Shown: in pieces, positions 14,699-26,700 of the stretch
How positions within the stretch are numbered: position 1 is the stretch's first letter
Layout of the letters: each line of letters starts with the position of its first letter
Assembly: GCF_003286085.1 (NCBI RefSeq)
Contig: NW_020825288.1
Coordinates: forward strand, 12,958,001 to 13,022,000
Origin: Drosophila persimilis
Lineage: Eukaryota > Arthropoda > Insecta > Diptera > Drosophilidae
Direction of reading: 5' to 3'
DNA: 64,000 nt
Program-made: the position numbers and the translations under genes
The notes under the pieces: generated by a model
The model's input: only the letters and a program-made list of their open reading frames with translations
Databases searched by the model: none
Told to the model about the DNA's origin: nothing

Positions 14699-17113
14699 TG
14701 CAATTTCCGGCCAAGTCGGTCATGAATTATGCAAGAAATCGCAGTCTACTTTGTTGATGAAAGAAATTTTAGCTGTTTTTTCTGATGGTGAGCCTGCTAA
14801 TAGAATTTTAATGATGCTTTGATGTTCATTAAGGAGGCTGCTGATTCAATCAGAGTACACAAGTAAGAACCGTGTATTGGAGTACTCTGAATTACATTTA
14901 TAGTTGATTGAAGTACATTAATGTGGTCTCTTTGAGTGCCTAATCCTGCAGGAGGAGTCGTAAAATGGCTCCCACATTCGTTAATGTTTTTCCCAGTTGG
15001 TTTCCCCTCGAATCCTCTAAAGTAACAGCCCTTTAAAGGGGATATTCCGGGTCTATGAATATGTATAGAATGTAAATTCTTCTTCTGATCGTCATCTATT
15101 ATCATGTACCCTTCATCTCGACTGTACTCCCAGTACGCCCGATTCCATGGCAATCTCTTTAGTATCCTCGCATTGGCTTTAAAATTTATCGAGTTAATTC
15201 TACTGCATAATTCCTGTCTCTCAACTAAGCTGATAATCCCAGTTGTTTCGAGTTTCCAACTTAATTTTCGATTTATGGCAGTCAAAAGTGCAGCCCCCTT
15301 GGCCGCCTTTGGCCCCTTTCGACGACGGGCTATAAAAATAAAAAATTTGTTAACCAAAGTGCGCATTAAACTCTTAATCTTTAGTGTTGACATTAAATTT
15401 ACAATAGCAACTAAGCGAAGTTGCAAGAGAACCAGGGAACAGGGGCCAAGGACCAGGGCCAGCCACACCCACAGACGCCCACAAAATGCGGGCGCGAACA
15501 AAGTAGTATCTACACACACACACACACAGAGACAGAGTGAGAGAGGGAGAGAAGAGTTCAGGAATTTATTACCCAATTTGAAATTGCAAACGAGTGCGTG
15601 ATAAAGTCCTGGGATGTTGGGTGCTGCCTTTTGCCTTTTGCCTTTTGCCGTCATGGTTGTTGCTCTTAGTCTTGTGTTTTATTCAAAACGCCATTGTTTA
15701 TGCCAGGAAGTGGGAGGGGCAGAGCAGAGCAAACAAGTGCAGGTTGCATGCAACGTCAGTGGCGGTCAAGGTGCCCAAGCAAACAAAGGACAATGTCAGG
15801 ACACCGTCAGAATAGCCAAGCCAAAGACCTGCAAAGAAACGATATAATCTACTGACCCGACAATGGGATACCCGGTGATTAGTGGGGGGGATATGGGTTC
15901 CTAAAAACTAAATGTTCCTTAAGAAGGAGGTGGGACTCTTTCCAGGACGAAAAGGCTTGAATCAGGGAACCTTTTTCCACCATTCTTGCTGTATATTTGA
16001 ATGTTTTTTTCTTGATGATGCCCAGGAAACGTGACGGCGCTCGCTCTAATGCTCATATTCTCCGCGATTTGGCGACTATATCTACCTGCTGATCACATTA
16101 GCACGAGCACAGCATACCCAGCAATACGGGGGTATAATAAACCGGACTGGCATGTTAAGAGCAAAACTGTTGGCACACTTTGGAGCTGGCTTATGACTGG
16201 AGGACTTGGAGGACGGGATTGGGGATGGCAATCTTAATGGCTCGACGCTAGTGCTGGTGCTGGAGCTATTGCTATTGCCAGTGCCAGTCAATGCTGCTGA
16301 AGGTGCGGGTGGAAGCTGCAGCATGCGGCACGTGGCAAATGCCGAAAGTGATTCCATGCAAATGTCGAGGGCCATTTCAATGCAAATGCGCATGAATGGC
16401 AACGTTGTTTCACTCGCAGGATCCCCGCACCTCACCGCATTTTCATTTTAAATATTTTCCGCTCTACCCTGCTCGGAAAACGTGAATGCAGTCGTGGCTC
16501 CCGATTCCCATTTGCATTTGACGTCAGCAGGAATCCGCCTCACCTTTGCCGCAGGCTTTCCTTCCACCCACTTGCCCCCTCTGCACCCCCGCCTCGTTGG
16601 GTGTTGCGGGGTCATAAATTTGTGTCCCATTCAAAGATTTAAATATATTTCCATTCCGCATTTTGGGTCGAGATTTTCAAGAGATTCAACGAATTTATTG
16701 CTCCGCAAATAAATTCTATTCGAAAGAGTTTTGGGAATTGAAAGAGCAGCTTAAGTCTATAGAAACCTAAAGAGAGGGCTCTCCAGATTGAACAATGGAT
16801 GTTTATTGCATATCCGAGCGCCTGAAGGTCTCTGAAAATTGTCATCATTTCATTAGTAATCCCAGCATGGAACCCCCTGCAAAACTTTCACCCAAGACAT
16901 TAATTTTTAAGCAGCTGATAGGAGATTCCCCCGACGTTAATGGCTGGGGGTTGAGGGCTGAGGGCCACGCCCAGGCCATCTAGAATTTCGCAGCGATTCC
17001 CCTAATAGCAGCCGGCCATTAGACTCAAGTGGCAATGCGGCAATGTGGCAAAGTTGCGTCTAAACTTTCCATTCTGTTCCATTTGACTAGCAACTACTTA
17101 ATCCGCCATCAAA

Positions 17114-17146
17114 TACTAACTTTTTCTCGTGTTCTCTTCCTTGCAG
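17114..17146 (+). promoter_or_regulatory. Pde6: Splice acceptor of Pde6 5'-UTR exon
   Basis: A perfect branch-site match TACTAAC (17114-17120), a pyrimidine-rich tract and CAG at 17144-17146. It marks the start of the exon holding the Pde6 initiator and implies an upstream non-coding exon. Confidence 0.7.
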
Positions 17147-17678
17147 GCTGGAAATCGCAGACTGGAGGCAGTCTCTGGGGGCGAACGAGGATTAACTTCT
17201 TCTCTGCAGGAGCGAGGAGAGTATTGTTTAAGGCCATCAGAAGACAAACAAAGGGCCACGGCCACCCAGAGGACAAAGGGCTGGGGCAAACGTGCATGAA
17301 GTGAAATCTGGAGGCTAACCAGGCGATGAGACGAGTGGTCCATCAATTACCCCCAGCCAGCGCCCACCTGCCCCGAGTTGTCCATTAAAACTGAAGAAGG
17401 ATTGGAGGAGTTGAGGAGTGGAGGAGTGGAGGACACAACAGGTTGCCTTGGGGGTCACATAAATCCCGCCACTGAGTTGAGCCTGAACCCCGAGCCACAT
17501 AAGTGGGCGACAAGTACGTGACTTAATCAGCACACGCAGCAGGAGCCTCCCGGAGCAGCCAGCCAGGAGCAGCTGAGGAGCAGCCACAGGAGCCCACGCG
17601 GCTGCACGCTAACGAGGCGACATCCTGGCCATTTCGCAATGATTTCATGCACGAGCTCGGCACCCGTCAAAGACCACT

Positions 17679-17712
<34 letters not shown>
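17147..17712 (+). other. Pde6: Pde6 5' untranslated part of exon
   Basis: Transcribed leader between the inferred acceptor and the preferred start codon at 17713. It contains an in-frame upstream ATG at 17647 with weak context (T at -3), 22 codons before the preferred start. If used, it would add 22 residues, including about ten serines from the CAG tract. Confidence 0.55.
17681..17710 (+). repeat. (GCA)10 triplet repeat next to Pde6 start codon
   Basis: Ten uninterrupted GCA/CAG triplets end three bases before the ATG at 17713. It is untranslated from the preferred start, and polyserine if the upstream in-frame ATG at 17647 is used. Confidence 0.9.
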
Positions 17713-17713
<1 letters not shown>

Positions 17714-20700
17714 TGACAGATGTGTCAGCGGCAGCTGGCGGCGCCACAGCTCCGGCGGAGACCGCCGCCACGTCGTCGTCGGCGTCCAAACCGCTGACCA
17801 ATGGCGCCAACAAGACATCAACGGCAATGGCAGCGCCAACGACAACGCCAACAACAGCTGCCACCGCAGCAGGAGCGGCGGAGGCAGGAGCTATCGCCTC
17901 GGTGGCCGGCATAAGCAATCAGGTCAAGTTGGAGCACCACCACCGCCAGAGCAATAACAATCGGCCAGTGGCCCCGTACCCGCCCGTGCCCGCTGCCAAG
18001 CCCAAGCCCACTCCCACTCCCACAGCCGAAAGCAAATTCAAGTCTACATCCCGCGAGGTAGACGTCGCCTTGAGGCCAACACCTGCGAGGAGTTCCACCA
18101 TCAGTCCCGGCGTCAGCATTCACACCCAAACGATACAGCAGGAGAGTAGCAGCGCCAAGCCGGGGATGTCCTCGTCCTCGTCCTCCGCCCAGCAGGATGT
18201 CGATGAGGTGGCGCGTCTGTTCGAAGAGAAGCCGGAGGCCTTCGAGAAATGGCTGACGGAGCGGGCACCGCCCGAGGCTCTCAGCCGCCTGCAGGAGTTC
18301 ATCGAAAGCCGGAAACCGCTGAAACGGCCTTCGGTCACCTCGGATCTCTTCCAGCAATGGATGTCCGCCTCGCCCACAGTGCAGCAGGTGAGTGGTGCAG
18401 GGTTTATTCAATAAATGGGATGGCCCTGAGAGAGGAAGAGGTATACTTTAAGGACGATGTTAGTTGGCATTGATTAGAGCGTATTACTTCGGGATTGGCG
18501 ATTGGGGCGATTCCAGTAAGCCAGCGGTTGAGGAAGAAATGCAATCTTTTAGCCAAGATTTAGTTCTGATCCACGCACCAGCTTGGCCGGATGCCCAAGC
18601 AAGATTTAAATGAAAGTTGTCTTAGCACTTGTTCCACTGCAAATTAGTTTTCGTAGCCAGAACGAATCGGATTGCTGTTCCACTCCCCCACTCCCCCTCC
18701 TCTCCTCATGCTCCTCTCTGCCCTTCGCTTCTGGCCATCTCATTCATTGGAGCTATCAGAGCCATCTCCTTCCTCAAACCAAAATGTTAGCAAGTGCAAA
18801 TGCAGAGCCAAGTGGCAATGGAAATGGCAATGGCAATTGCAGTCCGCCCAAGCACTCAACTATCTCGCAGATACACATCCACTGTGATGTCTGTTGCTGC
18901 TGCTTCTGCTTTGTATGTGTGTGTGTGGGTGGGTGGGGTGATGTATCTGTGTGAGGTTGTTTTATTTGCCACGATTTCGACTCTGCCTCCCCCTTCGCCC
19001 CCCACCGTTTCGCTGTCTCTGCCTCTGTTTATATTTGTATTTGTTTTGTTGTACTTTTGGCACTGGATTTCCGCTTTTATTTAACTTTTGTTCGCTTTTT
19101 GCAGAGCGAATTAACTAAATTGATATTTTCACAAATTTTCCTTTGGCTTCTGCTTGTCTTGTCTCTGTCTTTCCGTCTCTCTGTTTGTGTGTCTGCGTGT
19201 GAAAAGCGCTAATTGGAAAAACTCACTCGCACACATCCCTCGTACCAAGGAGGAGGCACTGATTGGGACAGGTTCAGGACTTTCCACTTTGTTCCACTTC
19301 ATGGCTTCCTGCTTTTATTTAATTCAACATTGAACATTAAGTTACACATACGCCACGTTGCCCCTCCTCTACTGCAGGCTTCTCCTCCGAACCCTCCCCC
19401 CAAGAAAATCGACAGTTAAAAAGCATTCGAAATATTTTTATGGTTTATATATTGACAGCATCCGCCGCCCCACAGGTCCCTCGAACGCGGGCGCATTGCC
19501 AGTGTCAAGTATTTTTCAATTAAATTTTATTCGATATGTTCCACAACAGCTGCAACAGAAAGGAGGAAAATAAAACGAAAGGCGGTTGAAAATATGAGAG
19601 CTCGCAATATTCGAAAAGGGTTTCAGTTGCTGAAGGGAATTTCAAGGCTGTCTTAAGGATAGTAGTGTGTTCTCTTGCTAAGAGATGAATTAGAAGAGTT
19701 TTAACTCCGAAATATCTTTACCTAGGGGAATCTTCCATGCCATTCTTAGCCCACAGATAACTTAGCGTCGATTGTGCAATTGAACAATCGTTCTTGGAAT
19801 ACCAATGAGTCGTTCATTGATTGCTAATCCACATATTATACTTCCCAGATCAATAAACTCCTTTCGCCACTCTTAAGCGCCTCCCTGTGACCGTTTTTAC
19901 CTACACAAATAGGTGTACAGCAGGGAGTCAATCACTTGTTATTCGTTATACTTGTTTGCTGCTTTGATTGCTCGTGCTAATGGCTATCAGATAAGTGCTT
20001 GAACTCGAACTCAAGCACTCAATTGAACTCCTTTGACCCGTGCCAACTGCCGCTTAGCCGCACTCATGCATTGCGTATGACCTGAGTCGCCCTGAGTTGG
20101 CGGGAGTCCTTTTCAATGCTCATTTCTCTGGAACATCGAACAAAATTATGAACGATCTCTTGCCTCTGTCTTGCCTACGACATCGAGTGCTGGGCTGCCT
20201 GCCTATTGACTGCAGCTGGCTGCACAGAAACAAAAACCAACAGAAGCGCAAGAAGAGGACTTCAGCACTCACCTGCCACTTGTGAAATCAAAACTATAAG
20301 GTACTTGTACCACGTGCCATGGGAAAGCTCTCTTATAGATGTGTGTGTGTGTGTTTTTGTTTCGTGAAGGGGAAAACTAGGCCAGGCCAAAGTCAACTGC
20401 CAAGTGTCCTGTGTCTTGTGCAACAAAGCCCACCTTTGAGCCCTTTCGCCGATTGTTGGAGCTTTGCGAGTGCAATTTTTTCCCATTCTCCCCCCACTCC
20501 TGCCTCGTTAGCTGGTGAATAGCAGGTAAACCCCTGTTTTTTCTTGTCGATATTGTCAATTTATTTAAGTGCTGTTACGCAATGCCAGCTGCAGTCCCTG
20601 GCCAGGATATTGCCAGCCATAGTCCATACAGAGACGGAATAATCCCCATTAAAATTCATTCCGATTTAATGCTTTCCCCTTCCTGCTGGCCAAAAAAGGA

Positions 20701-23700
20701 CAACGAAGGAGCGAACTTTTTCCGATTTTATTGTCTTTTCTGGGGAAACACAAATGAATACGAGTACAACTCAAATTTATTGGCATTGGCAGAATTTCAA
20801 ATGTACTTAACATGAAAGAGCATGTTTTTATTTGACTTTGGTTTTAATTTTTCCGAGTTTTATTCAAAGAATTTGCATTGTTTTTCTTGTGTGTTTTCAA
20901 CTTTCAATTCCATGCAAACAAAGTGAAGATTATTAAGCGCTTTCCGCTCGGTTTTCCTCTTCTTTTTCTTTGGACTTTCTTGCTCATCTCCGAGGAGGCT
21001 GCTTCGCCTGCTTCAGACACTCTTTCAAGGCGAGTTTTAATCGCATTTAATCGTTTAATTACTTGCTCAAGGATCTTTAACTTGTTTTTTACTCAAGTGG
21101 TTTTCGCGTTAAACCTCCCTAGTTCAACTAGGGAAAATGTGGAAGGAAAAGTTGAATGGAAAGCAAGTGCGAACAGCAAAGATTAAATTTCCTATTTGTG
21201 GAGGTCTTGTTGCAGTTTGAAGGTATTTTCATAGGGAAATCAATATTTCGGCTATTAAACTAGACTCAAACTCTTGAGCAACAGCCTTCTACCTGACTAT
21301 CACCTAGTAGAAAAGCACATTTCTCCTGCCCCAGAGTCCACAGACACTTGGGAAAATATTCCGCCTACCTTTCATGGTCATCCAGGCCACAAGTCAAAAG
21401 AAATACATAACTACGTTAAATTAACCAATAAGCCAAATTATAAATAATAGGTACATTCGAGTTCATTCAAATTTAAACGTACAATTATCGATATTCTGGC
21501 AGTGGCACGTGGAAATGTTTGTAGAACGAGCAACAGAAGCGAAAACAACAAATTGCTTTAATTTGTCAGTGGAAAATGATAGGGAAGGAGGTGCAGTGCG
21601 AGGTACATTGGGACTGGTACTGCCATATGATAGGAGGAGGTGGCAGGAACTTATATACAGAGGGATTATGGAATGGGATGTGGCCGTGGATTGGTACACG
21701 GCACGCAATATTCCCAGTTCTTGGGTTAATTGGCCGCTCGCACGCAGGTCCCGGCCCGAAGTTGGAGTCCATTTTCGGTATTCAATTACCACGTTGTTGC
21801 TGCCAAGAGCTCCACGCTCTGGCCAAGAGGCAGGGACTGCCAACTGCTGCTAATAGACACCCTTTGAACCGGACCAAGTTCATTTCCAGGAAGAGCAGGA
21901 GCCGTTGCCCGGGTTAAATGGCCAGCAATCGAATTGGAAAGGGAAGTATAGGAAAAGGAACAGTATATAATTAAATATTTAAAGCGACTTGTGTCTGGCC
22001 GAGTAATACGAGTAATAATGCCAGCTGATAAAGCTATTTATAAGAGAACTAATTAAATAGCGGAATTATACCACTTCCATCCTGCCGAACCCTGTCGAAC
22101 CCTGTCGAACCCTGCCGAACAGCAGAACAGCACAGCAGCAGCAATTCAATTATTTCCCAGGCATGTCCTCTGTGCTCTGGACCAGAGTCTATGCCTTTCA
22201 TTAATGTTTATGGTCTGTCCTTGCAGAAATCGCCGAGGAGCCTGTCGAACTCGTCGGCCTCCTCCACGCTGCCGGAATGCCGCCGCCATTTGATGGACCT
22301 GGACGAGGGCGAGCTGTTCATGGAGCTGATTCGCGACGTGGCCAATGAGCTGGACATCGATGTGCTCTGCCACAAGATATTGGTGAACGTGGGGCTGCTC
22401 ACCCATGCGGATCGCGGCTCCCTCTTCCTGGCCAAGGGCACGCCCCACAACAAGTATCTGGTGGCCAAGCTCTTCGATGTAACACAAAAGACAGGTGAGT
22501 GATTCGCCCGTCTCTGAATCTGTGAATTGGAAATGCAATGCCTCCCTTTTCCAATTGCCAATTTTGTTGTCCTGAGTGGTGGGCGTGGACACAGGTAATC
22601 CCGCTTTAATTAAGGCGAACAATGCACAAAGGAGGGCACTGCGGAATCGGAAATATAATCCGAACAGAGTGCACGAGGAATGCCACTGATGGAGGAGGAG
22701 CTCGTGCTGAAAACTAATCAAGATGGGATCGTATGGCAATTGCCCAACATTGCCAACTCAATCTGTTTAAATATTCATTAATTAACTTTCATTCGGGGAT
22801 CGGTTCGGGGACCTCTTGCCAGAGGCCCACCCACTGGATGATTATAAATTGTCACTCATTAGCGTCCAGGCCGAATAATTTCTGGGGCAACGGCGAACGC
22901 ATTAGCAAAATTAAGGCCCAAACGGAAGGGCATTAAAAGTTTTTGGCAGAACCAGAGTCATAAAGCCGAAAACGTCGCCATCAAATGAGAAATAGATGCT
23001 GCTAGCACAAACACACACACAGATACGCACAGATACTCACAGTTATTCATATAGAAATGCGTTACATTCGTAATGAATCTTTGGCCCAGAGCCGTGAGTA
23101 AAAGCCACCGCTTCCGCTACATAATTCAGTGGGGAAAATGCGAAAAAGATTAGACCTGGCAGCAGCCAGCACCCACCCAACAGATACGTATCCACAAGGT
23201 TATCCCCGACACAAAGATACTTTCATGCGAGTGTACGGTATGTGTGGGGCACTGCGATTATGATTTGGGGGCCGGCACTCATGCAAATTCACATTTGACT
23301 TTTTGGTGCTCAGATTTTTCGGGGGAAGCAGCTCTTGGTGTGTTTTATTTATTATTTTCACATTTTCTTGGAAGGGAGGGCCCAGCTCCCACCGTTCACT
23401 GTTCGCATGGCAGAGGGAATATTTTGCCTATAAATTTAATATTTATTTAGATGCTTGCCAGCCAGCTTTATCGGGCCCTAAATACGGTCTGCTTCGAATG
23501 AACTCATTGTGGGCTCTGCCTTTGCCCCTGTCTACATTAACAGTGGGATAATGCTCGTATCTATAAAATATTAAGTGTATCCAGAGCTGCGGCTCTTGCT
23601 TTTCCCCATTGATTTGGCTTCATTTGAATCCCGTCTGATTGCAGCACTCAAGGATGCCGTGACGCGTGCCAGTGCCGAGGAGATTATCATTCCCTTCGGC

Positions 23701-26700
23701 ATTGGCATTGCCGGAATGGTGGCCCAGACAAAGCAGATGATTAACATCAAGGAGGCCTACAAGGATGCCCGATTCAATTGCGAAATCGATCTGAAGACCG
23801 GCTACAAAACGAACGCCATCCTCTGCATGCCCATCTGCAATTACGAGGGCGACATCATAGGCGTTGCCCAAATTATCAACAAAACGAATGGTAAGCCCCT
23901 CCATACCTTCCATACCCAGTGATTATGAATCATGGTTTGGACTGCTCTATCCTTTTCTTAGGGTGCATGGAATTCGACGAGCACGATGTGGAGATCTTCC
24001 GCCGGTATCTGACTTTCTGCGGCATTGGCATACAGAACGCCCAGCTCTTCGAGATGTCCGTCCAGGAGTACAGGCGCAACCAAATCCTCCTTAATCTGGC
24101 CCGCAGCATATTCGAGGAGCAGAACAATCTCGAGTGCCTGGTCACCAAAATCATGACAGAGGCCCGCGAACTCCTCAACTGCGAGCGCTGCTCCGTGTTC
24201 CTCGTGGACCTCGACTGCTGCGAGGCGGTGAGTCGTGGTGTGGGTCTGGTCCCGGGACTCGGGACTCGGGTATCGGGTATCGGGATTCGATTTGTATGGA
24301 TTCCGGGGAATTTCAAATTAATTTACTGCCATTTTTCATCCGCCCACCTTTAATTGAGGATCGCCCTTTGCGTGGCAACTCGGCTGTGGTCGGTCCGCGT
24401 CCACGACACTGTCCGCAGCGTGTCCGTGGCGGGGTCCCTGTCTGTGTCACGCTGTCAGTTTCATTAAAATTGTTTAAACGCCACCGCGTCGGCCATTTTG
24501 TTTGTATTTGTCAACTTTTTGTCGGTGGGCGTCATTGGCAGGGCAGGGCACCCCAAGGAAATTAAAATGTGCAATTTACATTATGCTACTTGGGGACACG
24601 ACTCTCAGTGGGGTCTGGGGTGGGGTGGGGTGGGGTGGTGCTGTTGTTTCGCAATGAACAAGTGTCAGGAATTACGTGGAATTGTGACAGCTCCTCCGGA
24701 ACAGAACCCGCGGAGAGATGGGAAATTATCCTCGAGGCGGGGCAATTTTCATTACGGCGAAAATTTTCGTTGATTGCCAGCTATTATTTGGTGCTGTCTT
24801 GCAGCATTATTTGATGCTGCTCAGTCGCGTTGAATTGTAAATAAATCAACCAAATAATATGCATGGGGCACAACGAGTCTTTAAATTAAACTCAAAGCAA
24901 AGAAGGAGGTTCTATAAGTAGGAGTACATCAGGGACTATTCAAAATATCTGCGGCTATAAACTAACCAAAAGTTATTTTCGCAAACCACTCATGAATATT
25001 TAATGTGCTCCAATGAGTCCTTATTTGCATTTCACAAAATCATGAGCAAATAAATATTATAATATTTATTTATCGAATTGTGTACAATATGGCCTGGAGC
25101 TGCGATGTGTTTTGGATGCTTTTGGATGGAATTTAATTAATAAACAATAATTGGACTGTTGCCTCCATGTGTGCACCTTTTACCTGGGAGACCATGCGTG
25201 ATGCCAATTTTAAAGGAAGAGGCATTCAACTTTTACGGACACTCCCCCAGGCGGAATGAAAGGAGAGACATTTTACTTGCCCAACTTAATGAACGGATGA
25301 ATATCGTTAGATTGCATTCTGTCAGGGGCGTGCTACATTAATTTATGGCCTGCCAGCGAAGGGCAACGAAGGCCATAAATGGTCAATTGTTTGACCTTTT
25401 CATAAGCCACACAAAAGCCACACGATTCACAGTGGAATTGTTATTAATTTAATCAGATTTAGCCGATTGTGCGTGGGGCATTGCAATCAGCCAAATGAAA
25501 TGCCGATGATTACAATAATTGTTTAATTTTGGGAAAATTCCAACGCAAAATTAGTCATTATCTGTTGACGACTGATAATGAAAGTGCATAATGCTCAATT
25601 TATTAGACCATAAGGCTAAACAGGGCCCGAGGGGGCAGAGCGGAGCGGAGGGCAGTGCATAAGCTGCCACTGAAAACTATGCTGACATGCCCGTCATGTG
25701 CAACATGTCAGCTTAATTATGCGCACTCTTGAGGGCCACTCTTCCACGTGGGGTGGAGCAGGACTCTGGCCGGGTGGCAGGCGGGAGGGAATGCAATTTA
25801 TCAACAAGTTTGCCGCTTGGGGGTGACCGTTACGAGCTCCATTAGTGGCAGCCACTTAATGTCCACGCCCTGTCCTTGCTGTCCCTTGCAGAGCCATTTG
25901 GAGAAGATAATTGAGAAGCCCAATCAGCCGGAGCAGCGCCCCACTCGCGCCATCATGCCCGGCGACAGCTTCGACGAGAAGGTAAGCCCCACTTCTGACT
26001 CCTATGGCGGCATCCGATTCTGATTGGAATCTCAATCCCCTCTGCAGCAGAAAATGCGCAACCGCTTCACGGTGCTGTTCGAGCTCGGCGGGGAGTACCA
26101 GGCGGCCAGTGTGTCCCGGCCCTCGAAGACCGAGCTGAGCACCTCGACCCTGGCACAGATTGCCCAGTTCGTGGCCACCACCGGGCAGACGGTCAACATA
26201 TGCGATGTCCACGAGTGGGTGCGGGACCACAACCAGATACGGGCCGAGAGCGAGATCGATAGCACCCAGGCCATACTCTGCATGCCGATTGTGAATGCCC
26301 AGAAAATTGTGATTGGTGTGGCCCAGCTGATCAACAAGGTAAGAGATAGGCCTCTGGATTGAAGGAAGCTTGGCTCTTGCAATCTCCTTTCCCCCAGGCC
26401 AATGGCGTACCTTTTACCGAATCGGATGCCTCCATTTTCGAGGCCTTCGCCATATTCTGCGGCTTGGGCATCCACAACACCCAGATGTACGAGAACGCCT
26501 GCAAGCTGATGGCCAAGCAGAAGGTGGCTCTGGAGTGTTTGAGCTACCATGCCACAGCCAGCCAGGATCAGACCGAGAAGCTCACCCAAGATGCCATTGC
26601 CGAGGCAGAGTCCTACAATCTGTACAGTTTCACATTTACGGGTAAGCCGAATCTCTTGGAATCTACACTCTTTCCCAAACGTTCCTAAACCATTTCCATT

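Larger units (their letters stand above)
1..17146. other. Long non-coding stretch upstream of Pde6
   Basis: I see no coding exon with splice sites or family resemblance in these 17 kb. The sequence alternates AT-rich spacer with many simple repeats, listed separately where strong. Since the Pde6 exon at 17147 begins at a splice acceptor, at least one upstream non-coding Pde6 exon must exist, either here or beyond the left edge, and much of this stretch is probably first intron or 5' regulatory DNA. I could not pick out the first exon or promoter. One minus-strand open frame (14797-15654) is unusually long and is treated under findings. Confidence 0.6.

Noticed and set aside
15104..15601. 165-codon plus-strand frame
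   Set aside because: Runs through the CA microsatellite and overlaps the longer minus-strand frame; no protein-like features.
1..17146. Search for tRNA, rRNA or microRNA hairpins
   Set aside because: No cloverleaf boxes A/B or long hairpins were evident by eye; a covariance-model scan was not possible here.
17818..18411. 197-codon minus-strand frame opposite Pde6 exon 1
   Set aside because: Shadow of GC-rich coding sequence on the plus strand.
22146..22739. 197-codon minus-strand frame opposite Pde6 exon 2
   Set aside because: Shadow of the GAF-A exon; it reads across splice sites of the real gene.
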